Below, one piece after another: positions 49,019-57,956 of a stretch of 64,000 bases of DNA (its first letter is position 1; each line of letters opens with the position of its first letter). The notes beneath the pieces are model-generated. The model made no database searches, had not been told where the DNA came from, and saw nothing but the letters and a program-made list of their open reading frames with translations. This DNA is from Schaalia odontolytica (lineage in GTDB: Bacteria; Actinomycetota; Actinomycetes; Actinomycetales; Actinomycetaceae). Position numbers and translations under genes: made by a program. The stretch covers positions 372,001-436,000 of the forward strand of contig NZ_CP046315.1 of the NCBI RefSeq assembly GCF_009730335.1, read 5' to 3'.

Positions 49019-49141
49019 AGTCATCAAGCCAAGGGCGACACCCACAAAGGGTGAGCCAAGAAAGGGAGCGCATCGGAAGACTTGCACTGTGTTGATGGGA
49101 TACTCGAAGGGGTCGGCCTTATGGCCGGCCCCTTCGAGTAT
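49019..49141 (+). ncRNA. Candidate structured small RNA
   Basis: A -10-like TACACT at 49013-49018 is followed by about 120 bases without an ORF that can fold. CATCAA (49022-49027) can pair with TTGATG near 49092, enclosing a GGC...ACCC/GGGT...GCC hairpin, and the transcript would end in a 19-bp hairpin (49100-49118 with 49123-49141, one G-U pair, TTAT loop). There is no T-tract after it. I cannot match it to a known RNA family; it could instead be a long 3' untranslated region of the Tad operon. Confidence 0.4.
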
Positions 49142-49384
49142 GTGCTGGCGGGTTTCGTGCACTGAGCGCATTCGGCCCGAGCGATGTCACGGATGCGGGG
49201 TTATAGGACACTGCGTGTTGCTGGTAGCGTGACTTGTCAGCGCCGACGGCGCGGCCACCGCGTGCAACGAGAGGTGGGACCCTTCGGGGTCTTGCCTCCG
49301 TCGTCTCCCTGGGCATATAGATAGAGGGCGTCGGGATGCCTGCGAGTCGTCAGGCCCCGCTTCTGTTTCTGTGAACGCGTCCTG

Positions 49385-49548
49385 CGCACGCGGGCCCGAT
49401 GACATGCACCCGGGCCCTCTTACCCGCACGCGGGCCCGATGACATGCACGTAGGCAGCCCCGCCCAGGTGCACATCTAGGGGTTTACGTGCGTATCAACG
49501 GGGTAACGCGCATGTTGAGGGGTTCGTGTGCGAGCAGCACACCGAGAG
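49385..49548. repeat. Degenerate tandem repeat with 20-bp period
   Basis: CGCACGCGGGCCCGATGACA at 49385 and 49425 is exact, with TGCACCCGGGCCCTCTTACC and TGCACGTAGGCAGCCCCGCC between and after. From about 49469 three further 20-base units follow (TGCACATCTAGGGGTTTACG, TGCGTATCAACGGGGTAACG, CGCATGTTGAGGGGTTCGTG). The shared skeleton is YGCRY-N5-GGGG. The period is not a multiple of three and no ORF spans it. Confidence 0.55.
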
Positions 49549-49560
49549 TGACACCGAATC

Positions 49561-49635
49561 CGCCAAAGTACAGACCCATTCATCCAAAACGGCCTATTTT
49601 TGGCTGTTTTCAGCTAATGGGTCTGCACTTTGGCG
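49561..49635. repeat. 20-bp inverted repeat with 35-base spacer
   Basis: CGCCAAAGTACAGACCCATT at 49561-49580 is complementary to 49616-49635 with a single mismatch. The spacer is A/T-rich compared with its surroundings. No reading frame inside. It could be a MITE-like remnant or a large hairpin. Confidence 0.6.
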
Positions 49636-49873
49636 AGCACACCACCTCACGTTGCGGCCTCGCCACCACCAAACGGGGGGGAATTGCACGACATGAGGGT
49701 CACCAGGCGCTGCGTCAGGCGGTGATCGCACCACCAAATGGGGGAAATAGCGTCATTAGAACCGCGACACGCCGGTGACACGCGGCCGGAGAGCTTCATG
49801 TAGTGCAAAATCCCCACCATGTCCCGAGCCTTGACGTCCCCAATGCCCGGAAGGCACCAGCGTGGAGCACAAT

Positions 49874-50035
49874 GAAACCGACAGCACCACTGCACGCCTC
49901 CCCGAGGCCGAGCAATGAAACCAACAGCACCATTGCGAGCCCACAACACCCGGAAAACCAGCATTTTCCCCACGCAAAGGCGTCATCGGTTTCAAGCCCG
50001 CACCCACACAGACCTGCAAAGGTGTCACCGGTTTC
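49874..50035 (-). repeat. Symmetrical four-motif element, copy 1
   Basis: Four versions of a 20-mer (GAAACCGGTGACACCTTTGC and variants) start at 49874, 49917, 49974 and 50016; the first two are on the plus strand and the last two on the minus strand. Intervals are 43, 57 and 42 bases. The whole segment and its right flank, reverse-complemented, align with 59305-59502. No reading frame is conserved between the copies. The gene-free stretch around it runs from 48956 to 50709. Confidence 0.7.
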
Positions 50036-50275
50036 AAGCCCGGCAACGCGTCGCACCGAATAGGCAAGCAGTGCACCCGCTCGCACACCATTGCGCTAGC
50101 TACTAGGCAGTGCATACTCCCGTAAGTAGCGCAATGCCACGAGGAACAAGCGCGGTTATAGAGATGAGTCTTCATCCCCCAATTCCGCATGCAATTCGAT
50201 TGGATGAAGTTTCAGCAATGCCTGAAAGTGGCGCAATTCCAACAATGCAAATTCAATGTTTGAAAGAGTCACGGG

Positions 50276-50322
50276 GGGAATTGCATGCGAAATTGCTGGT
50301 TGACAGCCATAGCTGGGCATCA
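50276..50322 (+). repeat. 47-bp direct repeat, first copy
   Basis: GGGAATTGCATGCGAAATTG... matches 50625-50671 at 43 of 47 positions. A partial inverted copy (TTGCATGCAATTCCCCC) lies at 50533-50549. Confidence 0.6.
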
Positions 50323-50464
50323 GGGCAACGCGCCGAGCAACATCAGCCGCGAAGGCCCCTCCGGTACCGAGGGCACCGGAGGGACCGCACGGCCTGGCCG
50401 CGGTGCCCGTGGGCGCCGGAGAGATCGGAAGGCTGGGCGGCGGGGCCTGGCCGGACAGCGAGCC

Positions 50465-50498
50465 GACGCGCCGAGCGAAGCTTACGGCGCGGATGGCC
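50465..50498 (-). repeat. 34-bp dispersed repeat, copy 1
   Basis: This segment (core GACGCGCCGAGCGAAGCT) is complementary to 59129-59162 with three differences. It belongs to the same composite repeat as the four-motif element; relative order is kept but the distance to the motifs is about 250 bases longer here. Confidence 0.6.
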
Positions 50499-50624
50499 GA
50501 AGCGCGCGGCGCTGACACCACCGCCAGCTAATTTTGCATGCAATTCCCCCGCGGCGCGAATCGATACAAGCTAAGAAACCGCAGAATATCAACGATTAGA
50601 TCCCAAAGCCCGACATCCACTCAC

Positions 50625-50671
50625 GGGAATTGCATGCGGAATTGCTGGTTGGTAGCCATAGCTAGGCATCA
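50625..50671 (+). repeat. 47-bp direct repeat, second copy
   Basis: Second copy of the 50276-50322 sequence (GGGAATTGCATGCGGAATTG...), ending 38 bases before the end of the S8 protease gene. Confidence 0.6.
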
Positions 50672-50709
50672 AGCGGACACACCAAACGACACCCCGCGCC
50701 CCCGTGGGC

Positions 50710-51900
50710 TTACTTGCCGTGGTAGCGCGGGCTGGTCCCCAGGTGAGTGGGGTAGGGGTTTTGGCTGTCGCCGATCACGTTCTCGTCCAGGCCCCGGTAG
50801 GTGTAGGAGTTGTCGTAGGCGATCGCAAAGGGGGAGACAACGCCGTCGGTGTACTGCTCGATCTCCTCGGGCGTCGGTTCTGGACCCGTGCTCTTGTTTG
50901 TGAGAGGGTTCTCGTCCGGGTACTGGATGGGATCGGTGTTCACCATCGCGCCGGGAGCGACGCCGCCGTAGCCCGTGTACTTGTTCCACGTGTGGTCCGG
51001 GTTGGTTCCCGTGTGAATGAGGAGCTGCAGAAGCTGATTCGAGGTGGCCTGGGGCCACTTCTGTCGGGCGAGCGCAAGAGAACCAGCGACGAGGGGAGTC
51101 GCGAACGAGGTGCCGAAAGCCTGTTCGTTTTGTTGTGTCTGTAGGTTTCTTACGGTGATAGGCCCACCTACCGCAGCGCTGACTACACCTTCTCCCCACG
51201 AGGAGTAGTCTTGGCGATTACCGTCGGTGCCAATCGCGCTGACGCTGACAACTCCAGACCAATGGCCGAAAGACCCATAGGTTTGTTCCTTTGCATCATT
51301 GCCTGCACCGGCAGTGATAATGACCCCCTGTGAAAGAGCGCGAGCCATCGCCCACTTAAGTGAGTCGCTATTACTCGTTCCGGCCAGTGACAGGCTGATA
51401 ATCATTGCCCCATCGTTCATGGCCGTGTTGAGCAGAGAAGAAATATCGTCTTTACTGACACTGCGCTGTCCGCGACAGTCGCTTCCAGAAGTGTCGCCAG
51501 CAGACGTCAGGGGAATGCGATACGTCAGCAGTTTTGCCTGGGGAGCAATCCCGTAATCATGCGCTACGAGTACGGATGCGACATCCGTTCCGTGCTGCCT
51601 GGTGGATGCGCTGGAGGTGACGGTGCAAGGTGTCTTGTCGGTGATGTCGGCACCCGCCAGCTCGGGCGCGCTGGTGTCGACCTCGCCATCCAGGATGGCG
51701 ATCGTGACCCCCTGCCCGGTGTAGCCCTTCGCGCGCGCCTGGTCGAGGTGGTAGTACGCGAAATAGGGCTGGTCGGCAGCAGTGATGATGTCCGCCGCCT
51801 GCGCTGGTCCGGACGGCAGGGTGGTGGCCCCGGCGGCGAGCACCAGGGTTGAGGCCGCGACGCCGAGCAGGCGCGCCGTGTTGTTCCTACGTGTCACCAT
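50710..51900 (-). CDS. Subtilisin-family (S8) protease, mycosin-like, second module
   Basis: A 396-residue secreted protease. ATG at 51900 (or GTG at 51897, which forms the same GTGA overlap with the PPE-like stop as on the plus strand). Signal peptide RRNNTARLLGVAASTLVLAAGA to AQA. Triad residues are Asp in ILDGEVD, His in RQHGTDVAS and Ser in FGTSFATP, with AGAGND as oxyanion loop, so it should be active. Like the plus-strand proteins it lacks a C-terminal membrane helix and ends HLGTSPRYHGK. It carries a longer, Cys-containing insertion (SGSDCRGQRSV). Probable maturation protease for the proteins encoded just upstream. Confidence 0.87.
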   Translation of the reverse strand: MVTRRNNTARLLGVAASTLVLAAGATTLPSGPAQAADIITAADQPYFAYYHLDQARAKGYTGQGVTIAILDGEVDTSAPELAGADITDKTPCTVTSSASTRQHGTDVASVLVAHDYGIAPQAKLLTYRIPLTSAGDTSGSDCRGQRSVSKDDISSLLNTAMNDGAMIISLSLAGTSNSDSLKWAMARALSQGVIITAGAGNDAKEQTYGSFGHWSGVVSVSAIGTDGNRQDYSSWGEGVVSAAVGGPITVRNLQTQQNEQAFGTSFATPLVAGSLALARQKWPQATSNQLLQLLIHTGTNPDHTWNKYTGYGGVAPGAMVNTDPIQYPDENPLTNKSTGPEPTPEEIEQYTDGVVSPFAIAYDNSYTYRGLDENVIGDSQNPYPTHLGTSPRYHGK

Positions 51901-53441
51901 TGGCGGGGATCCCATCCGTCGTCCTTGCGTGGTGCGGGCGAAAGGTCCTTGTCGGACCCGTAGGTCTGCGACAGTGGGTTCACGTAGCCCTCGGGCAGCT
52001 CGTCCTCATCGTCCTCAAATCGGAATGGAGTGTAGCGGCGTCGCTGGGCCTTCTTCTCGTCCTTCTTTCCTCCAGCGCCAGCGCCGCCAGCGCCCATGAA
52101 ACCGCCGGCTCCCTGGGTGCGACCGCCGGCCGCGGAGCTTCCAGCGCCATTCGCGCCGCCGGGCGTCCCCGACATGCCCGTCACTCCGGAGGTTCCGTTG
52201 GCACCAGCCCCCGTCGCACCGGCAGGAGCAGGGGGTGTGTACTTGCTGAATCCCGCACCGGAGTAGGAACCGGTGCGCAGGGCAGCTGAAGCAGCTGAGC
52301 CTCCGACTCCCGCTCCACCGGCTCGCCCCATGCTGGACGTGGCAGAACCCATGCGAGCGGAGCCGCGAAGACCCAGCGCCCCTGCGCCGAGGATGCCGGC
52401 TCCACCGAGGCGACCAGCCGTCGATGATTCGCTGGCAGGGCCACCGTTGAGACGCCACAAAGGATGATCGCGATCGACGGGGGAAGCCGGGGTGTGACCG
52501 CCAATGACGCCGTTCGCGTGACGGTCACCGTTGACGCGCGTGTGCAGCAGGTCGATATCCATCAGATCCTGCGGATCGGTGACGGGGTTCAGGCGTGATC
52601 CAAGCTCTCCTTCGGAAATGTATTGGTTGGGAATACGCTTCGAAGACATGACGCGGGAATCGATGGGACCGCCCTCGTCGTATCCGTCCGCGTACAAGCC
52701 CGACCCTTGCCCCCGAAGGTCGGAACGGCCGTAGTCGTCATCGCGGCTGGCTCCGTACACGCCTGCTTCGTGGGGCGATACCCACATGTTGCCTTGGTTC
52801 AGCTGATCGCTGACAGAAGGAGATGAAGGGCCGTTTGTGGGAGGTATTTCAACGTTCGTGAGTCCCGTGGTGAATTCCTCTACCCGCTGAGTATGAGCCT
52901 GCAACTGATCGGCAAGCTTCTGCGCCTCGTCGTTGACTCGCTGCAGGATTGCCGTGGCCGCAGCCTCGCGCTGCGCGTTTGCCTGTGCCTCGATCGCGTC
53001 CACGTAGGCGGCGCCGGTCGTGGCGATGGTGTTGATGGTCTCTCCGAATGGGCCCATGTGCTTCGTGACAGGAATGACGACCTGAGCAAGCCCCCGCATT
53101 GCTTCGGTTGCCTTGTCTAGGAGCGTTGGTGATAGGAGCTTAGCGTCCTCGGCGGCGTGCACGAGCAGGCGCCGTCCTTCGACGTAGTGCTCGGTGCCGG
53201 TCACGTACCCCTGTCGCTCGCTGTTGTAGCGTTGCTGCGTCCGATCGATCCAGCCGTCAATGGCCTCGCCCGTTTGTCCCTCGAAACCCTGGTATTCCTT
53301 GAAGTGGGACACCCTGGCACTCATCATCCCCATTCCGGCAATGATCGCGGAGTGTTCGGAGTCGTAGCCGCTGAGTTTGCGGGATTCCTCCACGCCCTCA
53401 ACGAACTTCATGAGGCGGTCGTACATGGGGCTACTCACCAT
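51894..53441 (-). CDS. PPE-like helical type VII substrate, intact
   Basis: A 515-residue protein with no signal peptide. Residues 1-190 are helical with GFEGQTGEAIDGWIDRTQQRY and DAIEAQANAQREAAATAIL, resembling the long helical hairpin of PPE-type substrates. A polar linker, a Gly/Ala/Ser-rich region (about 360-460) and a charged end FEDDEDELPEGYVNPLSQTY...DDGWDPRQW follow. The C-terminal signature is shared word for word with the frameshifted plus-strand gene and may be an export or processing signal. It sits between a small helical protein gene and an S8 protease, the same order as 4024-7314. The role is inferred from architecture; no ESX core is in the window. Confidence 0.75.
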   Translation of the reverse strand: MVSSPMYDRLMKFVEGVEESRKLSGYDSEHSAIIAGMGMMSARVSHFKEYQGFEGQTGEAIDGWIDRTQQRYNSERQGYVTGTEHYVEGRRLLVHAAEDAKLLSPTLLDKATEAMRGLAQVVIPVTKHMGPFGETINTIATTGAAYVDAIEAQANAQREAAATAILQRVNDEAQKLADQLQAHTQRVEEFTTGLTNVEIPPTNGPSSPSVSDQLNQGNMWVSPHEAGVYGASRDDDYGRSDLRGQGSGLYADGYDEGGPIDSRVMSSKRIPNQYISEGELGSRLNPVTDPQDLMDIDLLHTRVNGDRHANGVIGGHTPASPVDRDHPLWRLNGGPASESSTAGRLGGAGILGAGALGLRGSARMGSATSSMGRAGGAGVGGSAASAALRTGSYSGAGFSKYTPPAPAGATGAGANGTSGVTGMSGTPGGANGAGSSAAGGRTQGAGGFMGAGGAGAGGKKDEKKAQRRRYTPFRFEDDEDELPEGYVNPLSQTYGSDKDLSPAPRKDDGWDPRQW

Positions 53442-53467
53442 GTCTGTCTCCTATCGAGCTCTCCGTG

Positions 53468-53939
53468 CTAGAAATCTGTCTGTGCGTCCTGGGTGGGCGC
53501 GCCGCTGGTGCCCGCCGTCGTTGCGGGATCGGTACTTGGTGCTGATCCACCGGCAGGTGAGGAGGAAGGGTTCGTCGAAGAAGTGGGTGTTGGTGAGGTG
53601 TAGGTCGATGGGTCGCCCATCGACTCGCGAAGCGCCTTCAGCTCGTCCCCCGTAGCCTGTTCAACGGCGGCAAAGTCTTCGATCGCTTGATCGACATTGC
53701 GCCCGAAGGAGCGGAGAGTGTCGCGCTCGGTAGCGGCAATTTTGTCGTATGCGCCGAGGAAAGCGATAAACGCGTTCCGCAGTGCCTGGGGACCCGCCTC
53801 ATCGGTCCAGAAACGCTCGTATTGTCCGTAGGAGAGACGAGTGATTGCCTCGGAGCTGGAGGCTATTGCCGCCCTCCCCTTGTTCGACGTCCTGCCGAGT
53901 TTGGGCGTGCTTGTTGGAATCGAAAGCGACGTCAGCCAT
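53468..53939 (-). pseudogene. Small helical protein of second module, frameshifted at a G4 run
   Basis: AGGAGG six bases before the ATG at 53939 marks a good start, giving MADVAFDSNKHAQTRQDVEQ, similar to the intact plus-strand protein. After that codon the frame runs into a stop within 45 codons, while the frame one base over encodes EAITRLSYGQYERFWTDEAG, ATERDTLRSFGRNVDQAIED and a Ser/Thr/Pro-rich tail to 53468. Removing one G from the run at 53876-53879 joins them into about 156 residues. It mirrors the situation at 5554-5560. A start further upstream in the second frame is possible but has no ribosome site. Confidence 0.65.
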
Positions 53940-54052
53940 GGCGCACCTCCTGCGTAGTGAGTCCGCCCAACGCGTGTCCTGCGGAACATAATGAGACGCT
54001 GATCAGCATATGACCAGGCGTTCAAGAAAACAAGTCATATGACGGCACCGCA

Positions 54053-56761
54053 TCACGCCCCGGGCGCGCGCTCCAGGAGGTAGGTAAGCAGCGTGATCGC
54101 GCCCTGTTTGGACAGGGGTTCGTTGCCGTTGCCGCACTTGGGGGATTGGACGCAGCGTGGGCACCCGGACTCGCAGTCGCAGGAGGAGATGGCCTCGAGG
54201 GTCGCGGCCACCCAGGACCGAGCGCTGTGAAAGCCGGCGAGCACGTGCCCGGCGCCGCCTCGGAACGCATCGTGGATAAAGACGGTGGGCGCGCCCGTGT
54301 CGTCGTGCAGCTCGGTGGACAGGCCACCCAGGTCCCAGCGGTCGCAGGTCGCGACGATGGGCAGGATCCCGATCATCGCGTGCTCGGTGGCGTGCAGGGT
54401 GCCCGCCAGGTCCGCGGCCTCGATCCCCATCGTGGCCAGCGCCGCCGGGGTGAGGGTGAACCATGTGGACTTCGTGGGCAGCGTGTGGGTGGGTAGGAAC
54501 AGCTCGATGTTGCGGATGAATTCGAGCCCGGGCAGGCGCAGTAGGTCATAGTCGGTGACCCGCGTCGACACGTTCGTCGGCCCGTGATGCCAGGTGACCG
54601 TGCCGTCCCCGCACACGTAGGTCTCCTCGACCGCGCAGACCTCGACGCTCGTGTGGGTCGTCGAGCGTGTGCGCAGGGGAGTGCGCACCTCCTCGACCAG
54701 GGCGACGCGCGCGTCGCCCGTCCGCGCGGGTGGGATGATGATCGACGAGGCCTGGGCCCCCTCCCGCTCCCCGCCCCCGAGGCGCTCGGTTCCCCGGGTG
54801 CCGCCCGGGGCCTCGGGCAGGAGTGCGCGTGGCCACCCCTGGGTGGCGGGAGCGGTGGGTGTGGTGAGGGAGGTGATGCTCAGCACGTGGAAGGTGCGCC
54901 CCTGGTGGATGTAGATGGCGCCGGGGAAGACGTGGGCGTCGGCGGAGGCCTGGTCGATGGTGCCGACGACGGTGCCGGTGGCCACGTCGACGATCTGGAC
55001 GTCGCCGGCGGCTCCGCGCAGGTCGGTGAGGTCGCTGGGACGCTCGGCACGAGTGGCGTCCCAGAAGTATCCGGCGGGCCTGTGCTTGAGGTACCCGTCG
55101 GCGACGAGGCGCTCGGTCACGCCTCGCAGTTCCTGGCCAAAGTAGGTGATATCGGATGGGGTGATCGGTATTTCGGCAGCCGCGGCGGCGACGTGTGGGG
55201 CCAGCACCCACGGGTTGGAGGGGTCGATGACGGAGGCCTCGACCTCGCCGAGAATGTGCTCCGGGTGGCGCACCAGGTACGCGTCGAGAGGGTTGGCGGA
55301 AGCGATGAGTACGGACGTGCCCGGCGCGCCCGCGCGACCCGCGCGCCCGATCTGCTGGCGCAGGGACGCGCGCGTGCCCGGCCAGCCGACCGTGATCGTC
55401 GCGTCCAGGCCTGAGATGTCCAGGCCCATTTCGAGTGCGGACGTCGTGGCGAGCGCCCGCACTCCTCCCGTGCGGATCGCCTCCTCGAGCGCTCGGCGCT
55501 CCTCGGGCAGGTAACCGCCGCGATACGCGCCCACCCGGCCTGCGTTCGCGGAACCACGCGCCGAGAGCCGGTCGCGCACCTGAGCGGCCACGGCCTCCGC
55601 CCCCGCGCGAGAACGCACAAAGGCGAGGAGGCGCGCCCCCTCCTCGACGAAAGCGGTGGCCAGGTTGGCGGCCTCAACCCCGGCGCTGCGTCGAACGATC
55701 GGGACCTTGAGGGTGGCCGTGCCGGGCGGCGCGTCGAGGGCCTCCAAGAAAGAAGAGATGTCGACTTCGGACTCGTCGGCCATGATCGCGCCCTGCCACA
55801 GCACCAGCTCGTGGGCGCCCGCAGGCGATCCGTCCTCGGTGATGGCGACCGCGTCGCGGCCCGTGAGCGCGTGCCCGACCGCAGCCGCGTCGCGCACGGT
55901 CGCGCTCAGCATGACGACGCGCGGATCCGCCCCCAGGTGGTGGGCGACGCGCAGCAGACGGCGCACGACCAGCGCGATGTGCGAGCCGGTCACGCCTCGC
56001 CAATGGTGGGCCTCGTCGATGACGATGAGGCGCAGCGACGCCAGGAAACGCGACCACCGCTGGTGCGACGGCAGCATCACGTAGTGCAGGAAATCAGGGT
56101 TCGACAGGATCAGGTCAGCGCCCGCGCGCGCCCACTCCTTCGCCTCGCGCGGCGTATCCCCGTCCACGGTCGTCGCGCGCACGCGGCGCAGCCTCTCATC
56201 GACGAGGCTGGGGCTTCCTTCCGCGTCTGCGCTCGCCTGTACGTCGGCGGGCTTGCCATCCTGGCCAAGCAGCGACATGAGCGAAGCCAGCTGGTCCGCC
56301 GCCAGAGCCTTCGTCGGAGCCAGGTACAGGGCCGTCGGGCGGCGGTGAATCCCGGAAATACGCGAGGAATCCTCGGCCTCCACCAGGTCGGAGAGGATCG
56401 GCGTCCACGCGGCCAGCGACTTGCCAGACCCCGTGCCCGTCGCGAGCACGGGGTCAAGGCCCTCGCGCACAGCGTCCAAGGCCTCGCGCTGATGAATCCA
56501 CGGGTGCTCCACGCCCCGGCGCGCCCACGCGTCCACGACCGCGGGCGACACCCACTGCGGCCAATCCGCGATCTTTCCCGATCGGCCCGGCAGCGTCACG
56601 TGGCCGAGCAGCCGATCATCCCCGGCGCTCATGCGCTCCAGAACATCGAGCAGGTGCGCGGGAGAAGGAGAGGACAGGCCATTGCGTGCCTGACCGGGCG
56701 AGGAAGCCCCGGCCTCGTTCGACGAAGACGTCTGTGAAGAAGGTGAGAGGTCAGCGCTCAT
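54053..56761 (-). CDS. MrfA/YprA-like DEAD/DEAH helicase with DUF1998
   Basis: A 902-residue superfamily 2 helicase. Walker A is in [17 protein letters not shown] in [13 protein letters not shown] in MLSATVRD, and motif VI in [10 protein letters not shown]. The C-terminal DUF1998 region carries a four-Cys cluster [16 protein letters not shown], characteristic of the MrfA family that repairs mitomycin-type DNA damage independently of UvrA in Bacillus. A linker of about 60 residues (around 640-700) is Gly/Glu-rich. ATG at 56761 overlaps the preceding YbjN gene by 4 bp. Cytosolic; the repair role is known from the family, not shown here. Confidence 0.88.
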   Translation of the reverse strand: MSADLSPSSQTSSSNEAGASSPGQARNGLSSPSPAHLLDVLERMSAGDDRLLGHVTLPGRSGKIADWPQWVSPAVVDAWARRGVEHPWIHQREALDAVREGLDPVLATGTGSGKSLAAWTPILSDLVEAEDSSRISGIHRRPTALYLAPTKALAADQLASLMSLLGQDGKPADVQASADAEGSPSLVDERLRRVRATTVDGDTPREAKEWARAGADLILSNPDFLHYVMLPSHQRWSRFLASLRLIVIDEAHHWRGVTGSHIALVVRRLLRVAHHLGADPRVVMLSATVRDAAAVGHALTGRDAVAITEDGSPAGAHELVLWQGAIMADESEVDISSFLEALDAPPGTATLKVPIVRRSAGVEAANLATAFVEEGARLLAFVRSRAGAEAVAAQVRDRLSARGSANAGRVGAYRGGYLPEERRALEEAIRTGGVRALATTSALEMGLDISGLDATITVGWPGTRASLRQQIGRAGRAGAPGTSVLIASANPLDAYLVRHPEHILGEVEASVIDPSNPWVLAPHVAAAAAEIPITPSDITYFGQELRGVTERLVADGYLKHRPAGYFWDATRAERPSDLTDLRGAAGDVQIVDVATGTVVGTIDQASADAHVFPGAIYIHQGRTFHVLSITSLTTPTAPATQGWPRALLPEAPGGTRGTERLGGGEREGAQASSIIIPPARTGDARVALVEEVRTPLRTRSTTHTSVEVCAVEETYVCGDGTVTWHHGPTNVSTRVTDYDLLRLPGLEFIRNIELFLPTHTLPTKSTWFTLTPAALATMGIEAADLAGTLHATEHAMIGILPIVATCDRWDLGGLSTELHDDTGAPTVFIHDAFRGGAGHVLAGFHSARSWVAATLEAISSCDCESGCPRCVQSPKCGNGNEPLSKQGAITLLTYLLERAPGA

Positions 56762-57240
56762 TCGCGCCCGGATTCACCGAGCCCCAGCGCCTCGGAGGCG
56801 GACTCCTTCACGTACTGGATTGCCGCGATACCCGTCGAAATACCCGACGAAATCGCGTCACGCAGCTGCACGTCTGACAGGCCGGCCTCCGTGTCCACCA
56901 CGAAATCCGCGTACACGCCCAGCGTCCCCTCCGGTGAGGTCGCCGTGTACACCGTCGGGAAATACTTCTCGCGATTCCAGTTGTCGGCCGTCGCGAACAG
57001 CGCGGGCTCCGCGCTCTCGGCCGGCAGATCCGACTCCCACAGCGCGCGAATCGACAGGAAGCGACCCGCCGCATCGAAAGACACGAGGAACGGAATCTCG
57101 TCAAAAATAGCGCCCGCCGCACGACCCTTCTCGATCACGTCCAGCGCGTAACCCATCTCGCGCACGGCCTGAACGACCCGCTCAAAATCGGCCGGGTAGG
57201 GGGTTACCTCATCCTCGGGCACCAGGTATGGAACGTTCAC
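56758..57240 (-). CDS. YbjN domain protein
   Basis: A 160-residue protein. GTG at 57240 overlaps the stop of the preceding gene (GTGA) and has GGGAGG nine bases upstream. The YbjN fold is suggested by [32 protein letters not shown] and [21 protein letters not shown]. In other bacteria YbjN-type proteins look like catalytically empty secretion-chaperone folds and affect stress responses, but no precise function is known. It lies between a second YbjN-like gene and the helicase, all coupled by overlaps. Confidence 0.75.
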   Translation of the reverse strand: MNVPYLVPEDEVTPYPADFERVVQAVREMGYALDVIEKGRAAGAIFDEIPFLVSFDAAGRFLSIRALWESDLPAESAEPALFATADNWNREKYFPTVYTATSPEGTLGVYADFVVDTEAGLSDVQLRDAISSGISTGIAAIQYVKESASEALGLGESGRE

Positions 57241-57731
57241 AGCGACACCTCCCGACCCTGGGAATCCCAATCGACGAACCCGGGCAACGTCACCTCAAGA
57301 TCCGCGAAGAAACCCATGATCATCGACATGGACGTCTCAAAGAAATTATCCAACTGAGCCTGCGTAAGTCCCGACATGACCACAACGTTGCACTCTGCGA
57401 TCAGGCCGTACTGCGTGCCATCCTGTAGGGGCGCCAAGTACGCCTTCGGGCCCGTGCGCGTCGAATTGCAGGCCGCGACCTCGTGGGCAAGCTCACCGAA
57501 CTGCTCCGGCGTGCGCGCAATCCCGCGCCACTGAGCGCGCAACTGCAAAATCTGAGGGTTTGTCGCATTCCAGAAAAAAGCGGCGTTCGGCGTCAGATAC
57601 GCCAGCTCGCCCTCGTTGTAGTCGCCGAAACGCACGTCCCGGGAACGCAGCAAATCCCGAATGCGATCGGTGCTGACAGGTGAAGATGCAGCCACTGACA
57701 ACTCCCGCGTGAGACATACAGAATCGGACAC
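57237..57731 (-). CDS. Second YbjN-like protein
   Basis: A 164-residue protein, start taken as GTG at 57731 (VSDSVCLTREL); GTG at 57737 is equally possible because TACAGT lies immediately upstream. RIRDLLRSRDVRFGDYNEGELAYL, RTPEQFGELAHEVAACNS and LDNFFETSMSMIMGFFADLE fit the YbjN/type III chaperone-like fold. Paired YbjN genes are common in actinobacteria. It overlaps the next YbjN gene by 4 bp, so the two probably form a heteromer. Confidence 0.7.
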   Translation of the reverse strand: MSDSVCLTRELSVAASSPVSTDRIRDLLRSRDVRFGDYNEGELAYLTPNAAFFWNATNPQILQLRAQWRGIARTPEQFGELAHEVAACNSTRTGPKAYLAPLQDGTQYGLIAECNVVVMSGLTQAQLDNFFETSMSMIMGFFADLEVTLPGFVDWDSQGREVSL

Positions 57732-57956
57732 CCCCACTGTAACCGAGGCCTCTCTCCCGCGCGCGCCCACGTTGTCCGACAAGTCTTGACACGGGGCCTC
57801 CCACGCCTTTTCGACGAGGCGAGGGCAGGTACGCGGGCCGCCCACCCGCTGTGTGCTTGCCTTCGATTCGCGAGAAGGCGGAACCAATACACGCGCCCGC
57901 GCGTCCCTCCACTACAGTGGATACGAAATATCGAATCGACACGAACGGAGGACACC

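Noticed and set aside
49019-49141. tmRNA, 4.5S or 6S RNA
   Set aside because: No tRNA-like end, no SRP GGAAG loop context and no large 6S bubble; kept only as an unnamed candidate.
49385-49548. CRISPR array
   Set aside because: The repeats are contiguous 20-bp degenerate units without spacers, only two are identical, and no cas gene is present.
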